A DNA stretch of 12,713 nucleotides from Lachnospiraceae bacterium (GTDB taxonomy: Bacteria; Bacillota; Clostridia; Lachnospirales; Lachnospiraceae). The DNA is taken from NCBI GenBank assembly GCA_014804185.1, contig JAAVAG010000035.1:1-12713 (forward strand), in the 5' to 3' direction. Below are positions 4,528 to 11,233 of this stretch, one piece after another. How positions within the stretch are numbered: the stretch's first letter is position 1; each line of letters begins with the position of its first letter. The position numbers and the translations under genes were made by a program. The notes under the pieces were generated by a model, which made no database searches, was not told the DNA's origin, and saw only the letters and a list, made by a program, of their open reading frames with translations.

Positions 4528-6560
4528 AAATGGGATTTTATCTGAAGATGGCCTGGAGCGGAATCTATAAAAATAAACGGCTGTATACGCCGTATATCCT
4601 GACCTGTATGGGAATGGTCATGATGTATTACATCGTCGCCTTTCTGTGTGCAAGCGAAGTGCTCTCCGCCATGCCGGGGGGAGATGTGGTGCAGCAGATG
4701 ATGAGGCTGGGCAGGGGCGTAATCGGCGTATTTGCGGTGATATTCTTGTTTTATACCAATTCCTTTCTGGTGCGCAGGAGGAAAAAAGAGTTTGGACTGT
4801 ACAATATCCTGGGCATGGGAAAGTGGAATCTGGCGCGGGTTCTGCTGCGGGAGAACCTGATCACAGCCGTGCTGGCTCTGGCGGGCGGGCTGACCGCGGG
4901 AATTGTTTTTTCCAAGTTTGCGGAACTTGGCGCCGTAAATCTTCTGCTGGGAGAGATCTCATTTTCCCTGAAACTGGATATGGAGGCGGTCTGGGGGACA
5001 GTCAAATTATTTGCGGGCATTTTTCTGCTCATTCTGATAAACGGCCTGCGCCAGATTCGCCTGGCCAGCCCGATTGAACTTCTGCGAAGCGAAAACGTGG
5101 GAGAGAGACCGCCTAAGGCAAACTGGTTTGTGGCGGCAGCAGGAGCGGCGCTTCTGGGGACGGCCTATTATATGGCGGTCTCCATAGACAATCCCGTGGA
5201 TGCGCTGGTCTGGTTTTTTGTGGCTGTAATCATGGTGATTGTCGCTACCTATCTGCTGTTTATCGCCGGATCCGTGGTGATCTGCCGGATTTTGCAGAAG
5301 AATAAAAGCTATTATTATAAAACGGGGCATTTTGTGTCCGTATCCTCCATGACGTACCGCATGAAACGCAACGGAGCAGGTCTGGCATCCATCTGTATCC
5401 TCAGCACCATGGTTCTTGTCATGTTGTCGGGAACGGTGTGTCTGTATGTGGGGGCGGAGGACAGTATGCGCACCCGGTATCCCAGAAATATCAACCTTAC
5501 GGTGGCGATGCAGGATCCCGGGGAATTTGACTCTGACAGTACAGAGGCGGTCAGGCAGCTTGCAGGCGGGATTCTGCAGGCAAACGGACAGGAGCCGGAG
5601 ATGGTGCTGGATTATCGGACCGCTTATTTGGGCAGTGTGATCCGGGACGGCAGGATCGCTACCTATGACAGCGCAGCCTACTCTTTTCAGACGGATTCCT
5701 ATGCCGATACTTGGGAGATTTTTATTGTGCCGCTGGAGGATTACAACCGTCTGACGGGGGAAAATGAAACGCTGGAGCCGGACGAGGTGCTGGTGTGTGC
5801 CACCAAGTACCGCTATGAGGAGGAAACGGTGGCCTTCGGCGATGAGACGCCCCGCCGTGTGAAAAGGACAGTGGAAAAGTTTGTGGACAACGGTGTGGAC
5901 GCCATGCAGATCATTCCGTCACTCTATGTCGTTGTGCCGGATTTTGACGCCTGCGTGCGTCCTATGATGCAGATAGCGGATGCAAGGGGAAACAGGCTTG
6001 TAAATTTCACATGGTTTTATGGTTTTGATCTGGAAGCGGAGACGGAAGTACAGATAGACATTCAGAGGCAGATTATGGAAAAATTGCACAGTCTGTCGCT
6101 GGAACAAAATCAGCTGTCCGCAGTGTCCTGTGAGGGAGCCGCGGCCGAACGCGCCGGGTTTTATGGTATCTACGGCGGCTTGTTTTTCCTGGGCATTTTA
6201 TTGGGGATCGTATTTTTGTTTGCCGCGGTTCTGATTATGTATTATAAGCAGATTTCGGAGGGATATGAGGATCAGGCGCGGTTTGAGATCATGCGGAAAG
6301 TGGGAATGACGGGAAAAGAGATCAGGCAGAGTATCAATTCACAGATCCTGACCGTATTCTTTCTTCCGCTTCTGACGGCGGGACTGCACCTTGCGTTTGC
6401 TTTTCCGCTGATGCACAAACTGCTGGTGCTGTTTTCTCTGACAAACCTGAGACTTCTGATTACGGTCACGGTCTGCTGTTATCTGGTGTTTGCGCTGTTT
6501 TATATGCTGATGCAGCGGATTACGTCCAAAGCGTATTATGCCATTGTCAGGGGGGCATGA
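4524..6560 (+). CDS. BceB-like ABC transporter permease (FtsX domain, large extracellular domain)
   Basis: The product is 678 residues, close to other BceB-type permeases. The ATG at 4524 overlaps the ATPase stop by 4 bp, with GGAGG at 4510-4514. About ten membrane segments are visible (around 22-42, 66-84, 112-132, 158-175, 200-220, 227-256, 284-310, then 546-574, 606-630 and 640-662). Between segments 7 and 8 lies a hydrophilic domain of about 235 residues (311-545), the large extracellular domain that defines this family and carries drug specificity. Cytoplasmic loops RRRKKEFGLYNILGMGKW (84-101) and FEIMRKVGMTGKEIRQS (587-603) are FtsX-type coupling segments that meet the ATPase. In this family the permease also contacts the BceS kinase and acts as the true sensor. 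The gene ends 15 bp from the end of the convergent kinase gene. Confidence 0.93.
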   Translation: MKMGFYLKMAWSGIYKNKRLYTPYILTCMGMVMMYYIVAFLCASEVLSAMPGGDVVQQMMRLGRGVIGVFAVIFLFYTNSFLVRRRKKEFGLYNILGMGKWNLARVLLRENLITAVLALAGGLTAGIVFSKFAELGAVNLLLGEISFSLKLDMEAVWGTVKLFAGIFLLILINGLRQIRLASPIELLRSENVGERPPKANWFVAAAGAALLGTAYYMAVSIDNPVDALVWFFVAVIMVIVATYLLFIAGSVVICRILQKNKSYYYKTGHFVSVSSMTYRMKRNGAGLASICILSTMVLVMLSGTVCLYVGAEDSMRTRYPRNINLTVAMQDPGEFDSDSTEAVRQLAGGILQANGQEPEMVLDYRTAYLGSVIRDGRIATYDSAAYSFQTDSYADTWEIFIVPLEDYNRLTGENETLEPDEVLVCATKYRYEEETVAFGDETPRRVKRTVEKFVDNGVDAMQIIPSLYVVVPDFDACVRPMMQIADARGNRLVNFTWFYGFDLEAETEVQIDIQRQIMEKLHSLSLEQNQLSAVSCEGAAAERAGFYGIYGGLFFLGILLGIVFLFAAVLIMYYKQISEGYEDQARFEIMRKVGMTGKEIRQSINSQILTVFFLPLLTAGLHLAFAFPLMHKLLVLFSLTNLRLLITVTVCCYLVFALFYMLMQRITSKAYYAIVRGA

Positions 6561-6575
6561 ATGGAGGGACGGCCC

Positions 6576-7481
6576 TTAGTTCTCTTCGCCGCAGGGAAAC
6601 AGGAGAACAATGCTGAGCCTGCCGTCGGAAAACTCCGCCCGGATTGACCCGCCCATGCGCTCGGTGAGCAGGCGGGCGATGGAAAGCCCCAGACCGGTGG
6701 AATTTCTGCCGGTTTCCACGGTATAGAAGCGGTCGAAAAGACGCCCTGCCGTCACGGCGCTGAGCCTGCGGGCGCTGTTGGAAAAACGGATGGAACCGTC
6801 CTCCGACAGTGTGACGGAAAAGTCCCCGTCGCTGTATTTCACGGCGTTGCTTATGATGTTCCCCAGAATACGGCTTAAAGCGCCCGGATCCAGAAAGCGC
6901 CGGATGCGGCGCCGGGGGATGGAGATATCAGGCGTGATCTTCCGCTGCCGCAGAGTTTCGTAGGAGGAGAGCAGAGATTCCTCCAGCGCCCGGTTCAGAT
7001 CCAGCCACTCCGGGGACAGTTCCTGGACAGAAGTTGCGACGGAATACAGGAACAGTTCCTCTGTCAGCTGCTCCAGAACCCGGCAGCGGCTGCGGATCAT
7101 GGCAAAATAATGATCCGCAGGGCCGGGAAGTTGTTCTTTGTCCAGCAGTTCCAGATAGCCGTGGATGGCGGTCAGCGGCGTCCGCAGGTCATGGGAAATA
7201 TTGGTGATTGCCTCTTTCAGTTCCAGATCTCCCTGATAGAAACGATGACGTTCTTTGCGCAGGCACCGCAGCTGCGCGTTGATTTCCCCGGCAAGTCTGC
7301 GCAGATATCTGTCCCTGGAGGAAATGCAGATCAGGGTGTTGGTGTCCGTGTCCGCGGCGGTTCTTTCCGCGAAAGCGGACCGAATCTCTTCCGCGGTTTT
7401 GTGAATGAGATGCAGCTTTATCAATAAGATCAGGATCACTGCCAGAAGCAGGAAGATCAGGATACATAACAGCAATTCCAT
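6576..7481 (-). CDS. Sensor histidine kinase of the second ABC/two-component module
   Basis: The product is 301 residues. The ATG at 7479-7481 follows AGGAG (7492-7496) by 10 nt. A single N-terminal membrane segment (about 3-24) is followed by a charged linker. The HisKA domain has ISHDLRTPLTAIHGYLELL (H97). The ATPase domain has N-box IISNAVKYSDG (N212), LFDRFYT (248-254) and G2 box STGLGLSIARLL (261-272). The region where DxGxG (G1 box) normally sits reads IRFSNSARRLS (231-241), without the aspartate and glycines. Several short Firmicutes kinases linked to ABC exporters share this form, so it may still be active. It is last in a - strand operon after the permease gene (34-nt gap) and probably phosphorylates the response regulator encoded at 9417-10082. 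Confidence 0.88.
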   Translation of the reverse strand: MELLLCILIFLLLAVILILLIKLHLIHKTAEEIRSAFAERTAADTDTNTLICISSRDRYLRRLAGEINAQLRCLRKERHRFYQGDLELKEAITNISHDLRTPLTAIHGYLELLDKEQLPGPADHYFAMIRSRCRVLEQLTEELFLYSVATSVQELSPEWLDLNRALEESLLSSYETLRQRKITPDISIPRRRIRRFLDPGALSRILGNIISNAVKYSDGDFSVTLSEDGSIRFSNSARRLSAVTAGRLFDRFYTVETGRNSTGLGLSIARLLTERMGGSIRAEFSDGRLSIVLLFPCGEEN

Positions 7482-7515
7482 AGAGGCAGTGCTCCTTTCC
7501 CGGCGGCCCTGCCGG

Positions 7516-8346
7516 TTACTTTATATTTTTCCGGCAAAAGGCCGCCAGTCCCGCGCCGGTTGATACGATGGTGATCAGCAAAGAGCACAGGGGAAGCCGC
7601 CAGGGATATGACACGTTCATACCGGTAAACTGCAGCGCCTGTCCGGTGGGCAGAAAATCCAGGAAAAACTCATAAACCGTCCGGGCCGCTCCTGTCAGGT
7701 ACTGGGGGTTGCGAATCGGCTCCGTGGTCATGTTGCCCAGAGAATCCGTGAATATATAGCCGTCATAAAACTCCGGCGCATCCAGTCTGGCCGCAACATA
7801 CACGGCGAGAAAGATCAGGATGAAGATTCCCAAGGTGTTGATCACGGCTGCCGCTGCTCTGTACTGATTCAGGATGGACTGCAGGACAAACAGACTGCAG
7901 AGAGCGATGATCATCAGAATACTTTCCAGCAGGTAGAGCACCAGCACCGAAGCCGGCGACTGAAAAGCGCCCAGCAGTGATATGCCGGATATGGCGGATC
8001 CGATCATATAGGATGCGGACACCAGAAGCGCTTCTGTAATGCATACGACCAGGCACGACAGATAGGCGGAAATTCTGCTGTGTCCCACCGCCAGTTTGTT
8101 GCGGATGGCCCCGTCGCTGTATTCTTTTCCTAGAAAAAGACTGCAGAATACGGCGGACAGGACGCCGATCATCTGCGGGTAGCCGAAAAACAGATTGTCG
8201 GGAGATGTCACATAGCCGTATTTGACAAATTCTCTGTATTGATTATATGGCAGGAAAGCGCCCAGGGCAAACATAAGCGCCGCGCTGATCAGGAAAATTT
8301 TATCTTTTTTCAACCGCGCAAAGTGCGCGCATAACAGTTTATTCAT
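7516..8346 (-). CDS. ABC-2 type permease (lantibiotic/bacitracin-protection type)
   Basis: The product is 276 residues starting with MNKLLCAHFARLKKDK. The ATG at 8344-8346 is preceded by AGGAGG (8356-8361) at 9 nt. A longer frame back to 8391 overlaps the ATPase coding sequence and lacks this site. About six hydrophobic segments fit the ABC-2 fold: around 17-33, then 58-73 ending in the GKEYSDGAIRNKL motif (73-85), which is a typical cytoplasmic coupling segment, then around 93-120, 131-157, 163-182 and 247-268. A soluble stretch lies at about 186-240. With the upstream ATPase (8-bp gene overlap) it would form an exporter clearing hydrophobic peptides from the membrane. This is a family-level inference, and the substrate is unknown. 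Confidence 0.88.
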   Translation of the reverse strand: MNKLLCAHFARLKKDKIFLISAALMFALGAFLPYNQYREFVKYGYVTSPDNLFFGYPQMIGVLSAVFCSLFLGKEYSDGAIRNKLAVGHSRISAYLSCLVVCITEALLVSASYMIGSAISGISLLGAFQSPASVLVLYLLESILMIIALCSLFVLQSILNQYRAAAAVINTLGIFILIFLAVYVAARLDAPEFYDGYIFTDSLGNMTTEPIRNPQYLTGAARTVYEFFLDFLPTGQALQFTGMNVSYPWRLPLCSLLITIVSTGAGLAAFCRKNIK

Positions 8347-9313
8347 GGGATGTCCCCTCCTTTCCCGAATCCCCGGACAGGTGGTCCGCATGGTTTTCCG
8401 CCGCCTGCGGTCCGCCGCCTACAAGGCCGATATAATAACTTTCCAGGCTTTCGTCGCGGGTATGCAGAGAGAGTACCTCACAGCCCTGCCCCGCCAGGGC
8501 CAGCGTCAGCCGGGAAATATTGATTTCGGCGAAGATATCCGCCTCTGCGTCGGAAATAATATGGTATTCGGTGCTGGAAGCGTCCAGCACACGAACCAGC
8601 GCTCTGGTATCGGATACTTTGACGCGCGTGCACTTGCGGCAGGAGGCTTCCAGCTCCTCCGCGCTGATTTCCTTTAGTATGCGCCCATTGTCGATAAAGC
8701 CGTAATGGGTCGCAAGCCGGGCCAGTTCATCCAGAATGTGGCTGGAGATCAGCACGGTGATCTGCCGCTCACGGTTCAGCTTCAGGATCAGTTCCCGCAT
8801 CTCTATAATGCCCTGGGGATCCAGGCCGTTAGCGGGTTCGTCCAGAACGAGAAAATCGGGATCTCCAGCCAGTGCAACGGCAATCCCCAGTCTCTGGCGC
8901 ATGCCCAGAGAAAAATTGCCCGCCTTTTTGCGTCCCGTGTTTTCCAGGCCTACCAGGCGCAGAAGTTCCGGAATTCCCTCGAAAGAGGGCAGCCCCAGTA
9001 TGCGGTACTGTTCTTTCAGATTATCCTCCGCGGACATGTCCGTATAGACGGACGGCGTTTCGACCACAGCTCCCATACGTCTTCTGGCGTTTCCGATCTC
9101 CTTTGAAGTGTGGGGAATTCCGTAAAGAGAATATTCGCCGGAGTCAGGCCGCTGCAGGCCGCAGATCAGCCGGATCAGTGTTGTTTTGCCGGCGCCGTTT
9201 CTGCCTACGAAGCCGTAGATCGCCCCTTTGGGAACGTGCATGGAAACGCCGCTCAGCGCCTTGAAACGCCCGTATTGTTTGCAGAGGGCGTCGGTTGTCA
9301 GACAAAAGTCCAT
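8339..9313 (-). CDS. ABC transporter ATPase (BcrA/LanF-like)
   Basis: The product is 324 residues from the ATG at 9311-9313, chosen for its AGGAGG (9322-9327) 8 nt upstream. An in-frame start 49 codons earlier would encode the promoter and repeat region. Motifs: Walker A GRNGAGKTT (37-45), a Q-loop position reading VVETPSVY with Glu at 85 (as in bacitracin/lantibiotic-protection ATPases), signature FSLGMRQR (134-141), Walker B FLVLDEP (154-160) with E159, and switch H192 in SSHILDEL. After about residue 215 comes a C-terminal extension of about 100 residues, with a small domain and a charged tail, common in this group. Its stop overlaps the permease start by 8 bp, so the two are translationally coupled. 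It likely energises peptide expulsion. Confidence 0.92.
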   Translation of the reverse strand: MDFCLTTDALCKQYGRFKALSGVSMHVPKGAIYGFVGRNGAGKTTLIRLICGLQRPDSGEYSLYGIPHTSKEIGNARRRMGAVVETPSVYTDMSAEDNLKEQYRILGLPSFEGIPELLRLVGLENTGRKKAGNFSLGMRQRLGIAVALAGDPDFLVLDEPANGLDPQGIIEMRELILKLNRERQITVLISSHILDELARLATHYGFIDNGRILKEISAEELEASCRKCTRVKVSDTRALVRVLDASSTEYHIISDAEADIFAEINISRLTLALAGQGCEVLSLHTRDESLESYYIGLVGGGPQAAENHADHLSGDSGKEGTSHE

Positions 9314-9355
9314 ACAGATTACCTCCTTTTTAAAATCTTTCACCTTTGCCTTAGC

Positions 9356-9412
9356 AGGATACGGCCGAAAGGTTAAGACGGCGGTAAAGAAGATGGTTAA
9401 GAAAAGGTAAAG
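9356..9412 (-). promoter_or_regulatory. Response-regulator box (four direct repeats) and -10 before the ABC operon
   Basis: On the - strand the heptamers CTTTACC, CTTAACC, CTTTACC, CTTAACC (plus-strand 9406-9412, 9395-9401, 9383-9389, 9371-9377) recur at 11, 12 and 12 bp steps, one helical turn. This is the form of OmpR/PhoB-family binding sites. A TATCCT -10 box (9361-9356) lies 9 bp past the last repeat and has no good -35, so the array replaces the -35, as pho-box-like sites do. The site sits between the regulator gene (4 bp away) and the ATPase gene, separating regulator from transporter expression. Confidence 0.7.
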
Positions 9413-9416
9413 ATTT

Positions 9417-10082
9417 TCAGCAGTCGGCCAGTTTGAAACCGATGCCCCAGACGGCTTCAATATAATCCTTTCCGCCGCATTCTTTCAGCTTCCGGCGGAG
9501 ATTGCTGATATGAACTTTCAGGGAACTCTCCATGCAGTCGGGGGTATCCTCGCTGATTCGGTCCAGGATAACGGATTTGGCAATGACATGTCCGGCGTTT
9601 AGCATCAGCAGGCGCAGGATAGCGTACTCCGTTTTGGTGAGCCGGACGGGCGTATCTCCCACCCGGACCTCCCGGGAGATCTGATCCAGATGCAGGTCCT
9701 GATAAGTCAGGAGAGACTGCATGTCCCGGGCTGCGCCCTTGCGGAGCGCAACGGCGATGCGTGCAAGGAGTTCCGGCATGTCAAAGGGTTTTGTCATGTA
9801 ATCCGCGGCGCCTCCCAACAGGAGCCTTACCTTGCTGTCCACATCTGCCCTGGCGCTCAGTACAATGGCGGGGATGCCCCGGAGCCTCGGCATCAGCTGC
9901 TCCCCTGTCAGCCCGGGGAGCATCAGATCCAGAATGATCAGGGAAAAACTTTCTTCCTCCATGAACCGAAGTCCCTCGGTGCCGGAAAAAGCCTGTGCGC
10001 ACAGATATCCCTCTTCCCGGAGCGAGTGTGCGATGATATGATTGATATCCGTGTCGTCTTCTATGATCAATATTTTATCCAG
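9417..10082 (-). CDS. OmpR-family response regulator of the second ABC module, probable CTG start
   Basis: Translated from the CTG at 10080-10082 the product is 221 residues and begins MDKILIIEDD, the usual OmpR-family N-terminus. AAGGA (10093-10097) lies 10 nt upstream of that codon. The next in-frame candidate is TTG at 10068-10070. It is 22 nt from the ribosome site and would cut the first beta strand. No in-frame ATG exists near. Receiver: D9-D10, phospho-acceptor D52 (IILDLMLPG), K98 (YMTKPFD). The C-terminal winged helix includes VRLTKTEYAILRLLML and VHISNLRRKLKECGG, ending GIGFKLADC. It is expected to be phosphorylated by the kinase at 6576-7481 and to bind the direct repeats at 9371-9412. 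The gene is divergent from the flagellar operon. Confidence 0.88.
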   Translation of the reverse strand: MDKILIIEDDTDINHIIAHSLREEGYLCAQAFSGTEGLRFMEEESFSLIILDLMLPGLTGEQLMPRLRGIPAIVLSARADVDSKVRLLLGGAADYMTKPFDMPELLARIAVALRKGAARDMQSLLTYQDLHLDQISREVRVGDTPVRLTKTEYAILRLLMLNAGHVIAKSVILDRISEDTPDCMESSLKVHISNLRRKLKECGGKDYIEAVWGIGFKLADC

Positions 10083-10111
10083 AGAGATACACTTCCTTCC
10101 ATAAACAATTT

Positions 10112-10155
10112 AAAAACGCAAACTGCCGCGCGGCGGCCTGTGCCGATGCGCGCAG
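10112..10155 (-). terminator. Possible attenuator hairpin in the regulator leader
   Basis: On the - strand, CTGCGCGC (10155-10148) pairs with GCGCGGCAG (10131-10123) with one bulged G, and CGGC/GCCG close an inner ACAG loop. TTTGCGTTTTT follows. This is a GC-rich hairpin plus broken T tract, about 30 nt before the CTG start. It could be a leaky terminator or attenuator of the response regulator transcript. Evidence is structural only. Confidence 0.4.
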
Positions 10156-10171
10156 AGCCATTATATATGGT

Positions 10172-10199
10172 CTTATCACGCGGAGCGCCGGAATGTCAA
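10172..10199 (-). promoter_or_regulatory. Candidate promoter of the second response regulator
   Basis: On the - strand TTGACA (10199-10194) is followed after 16 nt by GATAAG (10177-10172). A perfect TATAAT (10165-10160) also exists but sits 28 nt from the TTGACA and has no -35 of its own. The first pairing would put the whole hairpin at 10112-10155 in the leader. Which -10 is used cannot be decided. Confidence 0.4.
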
Positions 10200-10240
10200 G
10201 AGGACGGGAAAAGGGATTGGATTTTTTTACTGATTTTCTC

Positions 10241-10267
10241 TAAAGTATCTCAGAATTTATCCGATAT
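10241..10267 (+). promoter_or_regulatory. SigD/FliA (sigma-28) promoter of flgM-flgN-flgK
   Basis: TAAA (10241-10244), a 15-nt spacer and TCCGATAT (10260-10267) match the flagellar sigma-28 consensus TAAA-N15-GCCGATAT at all but one base. The predicted start is near 10275, about 70 nt before the flgM ATG. It marks the operon as a late (class III) flagellar transcript. Confidence 0.8.
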
Positions 10268-10345
10268 TCTTAGTACAGAGACAGATATATGACGGACGAA
10301 GAGATCATAGGAAGAGATATGTGATCCGGAAAGGAGGAGTCCTGA

Positions 10346-10621
10346 ATGCGTATAGAGGCTTATTCTCAGATGCAGCAGTTGTATGACACCAAGAAAGCGG
10401 TGCAGGTCAGGAGCAATGCCAGTGTGAAAGCTTCCGACAAGCTGCAGATCAGCAGCACGGGAAAGGATATTCAGAGCGCAAAAGCCGCGCTGGCGAATGT
10501 TCCTGATGTGAGAGAAGATCTGATTGCTTCTGTCAAGGCAAGGATTGACAACGGGACTTATCAGGTGAGCACTGAAAGCTTTGCTGAGAAACTGATGCAG
10601 AAATATGGAGAAATGAGGTAA
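10346..10621 (+). CDS. flgM: FlgM, anti-sigma-28 factor
   Basis: The product is 91 residues, the usual FlgM size. The ATG at 10346 has a strong AGGAGG (10332-10337). The N-terminus (MRIEAYSQMQQLYDTKK) is polar, low in structure and suited to export. The C-terminal half has the family signature: VREDLIASVKARIDNGTY (55-72) followed by VSTESFAEKLMQKYGEM (74-90), the helices that wrap sigma-28. FlgM holds the flagellar sigma factor inactive until the hook-basal body is finished and then leaves the cell through it. It is first in the operon with flgN and flgK, behind a sigma-28 promoter, giving the usual feedback loop. Confidence 0.93.
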   Translation: MRIEAYSQMQQLYDTKKAVQVRSNASVKASDKLQISSTGKDIQSAKAALANVPDVREDLIASVKARIDNGTYQVSTESFAEKLMQKYGEMR

Positions 10622-10626
10622 TCCCA

Positions 10627-11145
10627 GTGGCAAGTTTGATGGAGAACTTGATGGACGTTTTGGAAAAAGAAAGTGCCGAGTACGAGGTGCTGCTGGGATT
10701 ATCCATGAAAAAGACGCCTGTCATCGTGGCGGGCGATCTGGAAGCGTTACAGAATATCACGGATGAGGAGCAAGCGGTGGTAGGCAGGATCAGCCATCTG
10801 GAGAAACAGAGAGGCCGTGTGCTGAAAGATATCGCCAATGTCACGAACAGGGATGTTGAAAAGTTAAAATTAGTGGATCTGATACAGATGCTGGAGGGCA
10901 GGCCTGAGGAGAGCCGGAAACTTGCGGAGATTCATGACCGGCTGAAAGCAGTCACAACCAGCATGCAGAGGGTGAATGAGCAGAACAGGGAACTGCTCAC
11001 AAACGCGCTGGAGATGGTGGAGTTTGATATGAACCTGCTCCAGTCTGTAAAGACCGCGCCGGAAACCGCCAATTACAACAAGGGCGCCTATACCAGCGGC
11101 AGCCTGATGGGAGTGGGACAGAACGGTTTTGACGCAAAACAATGA
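10627..11145 (+). CDS. flgN: FlgN, flagellar export chaperone for hook-filament junction proteins
   Basis: The product is 172 residues. It is read from the GTG at 10627, since GAGG (10615-10618, inside the end of flgM) is 8 nt upstream. An ATG four codons later (10639) is the alternative. The protein is nearly all helical, with long amphipathic stretches (about 5-60, 70-125), as in FlgN coiled-coil chaperones, including the typical N-terminal LMDVLEKESAEYEVLLGLSMKK region and the LLTNALEMVEFDMNLLQS helix. The tail (138-172) is Gly/Ser/Asn-rich and probably disordered. FlgN binds unpolymerised FlgK and FlgL in the cytosol and delivers them to the export gate. Its place 5 bp after flgM and before flgK supports the call. 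Confidence 0.88.
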   Translation: MASLMENLMDVLEKESAEYEVLLGLSMKKTPVIVAGDLEALQNITDEEQAVVGRISHLEKQRGRVLKDIANVTNRDVEKLKLVDLIQMLEGRPEESRKLAEIHDRLKAVTTSMQRVNEQNRELLTNALEMVEFDMNLLQSVKTAPETANYNKGAYTSGSLMGVGQNGFDAKQ

Positions 11146-11233
11146 AATATCCCGCCATGTGGGGCGTTGACTGTTAGAGGGTAAGACGGCAGTGTCCCGC
11201 ATGCGAAATATGTGATAGAATGGAGATAATGTT

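Noticed and set aside
9314..9460. A 49-codon N-terminal extension of the second ATPase
   Set aside because: It would translate the direct-repeat operator and promoter region and overlap the end of the regulator gene. The ATG at 9313 has an ideal AGGAGG and the normal family N-terminus.
11142..11177. An 11-codon frame overlapping the flgN stop (ATGA)
   Set aside because: It is very short, with no family resemblance, and the overlap is likely chance.
11146..11233. Possible regulatory hairpin between flgN and flgK
   Set aside because: Only short CGCC/GGCG-type complementarity is visible and no T tract, which is not enough to call a terminator or RNA element.
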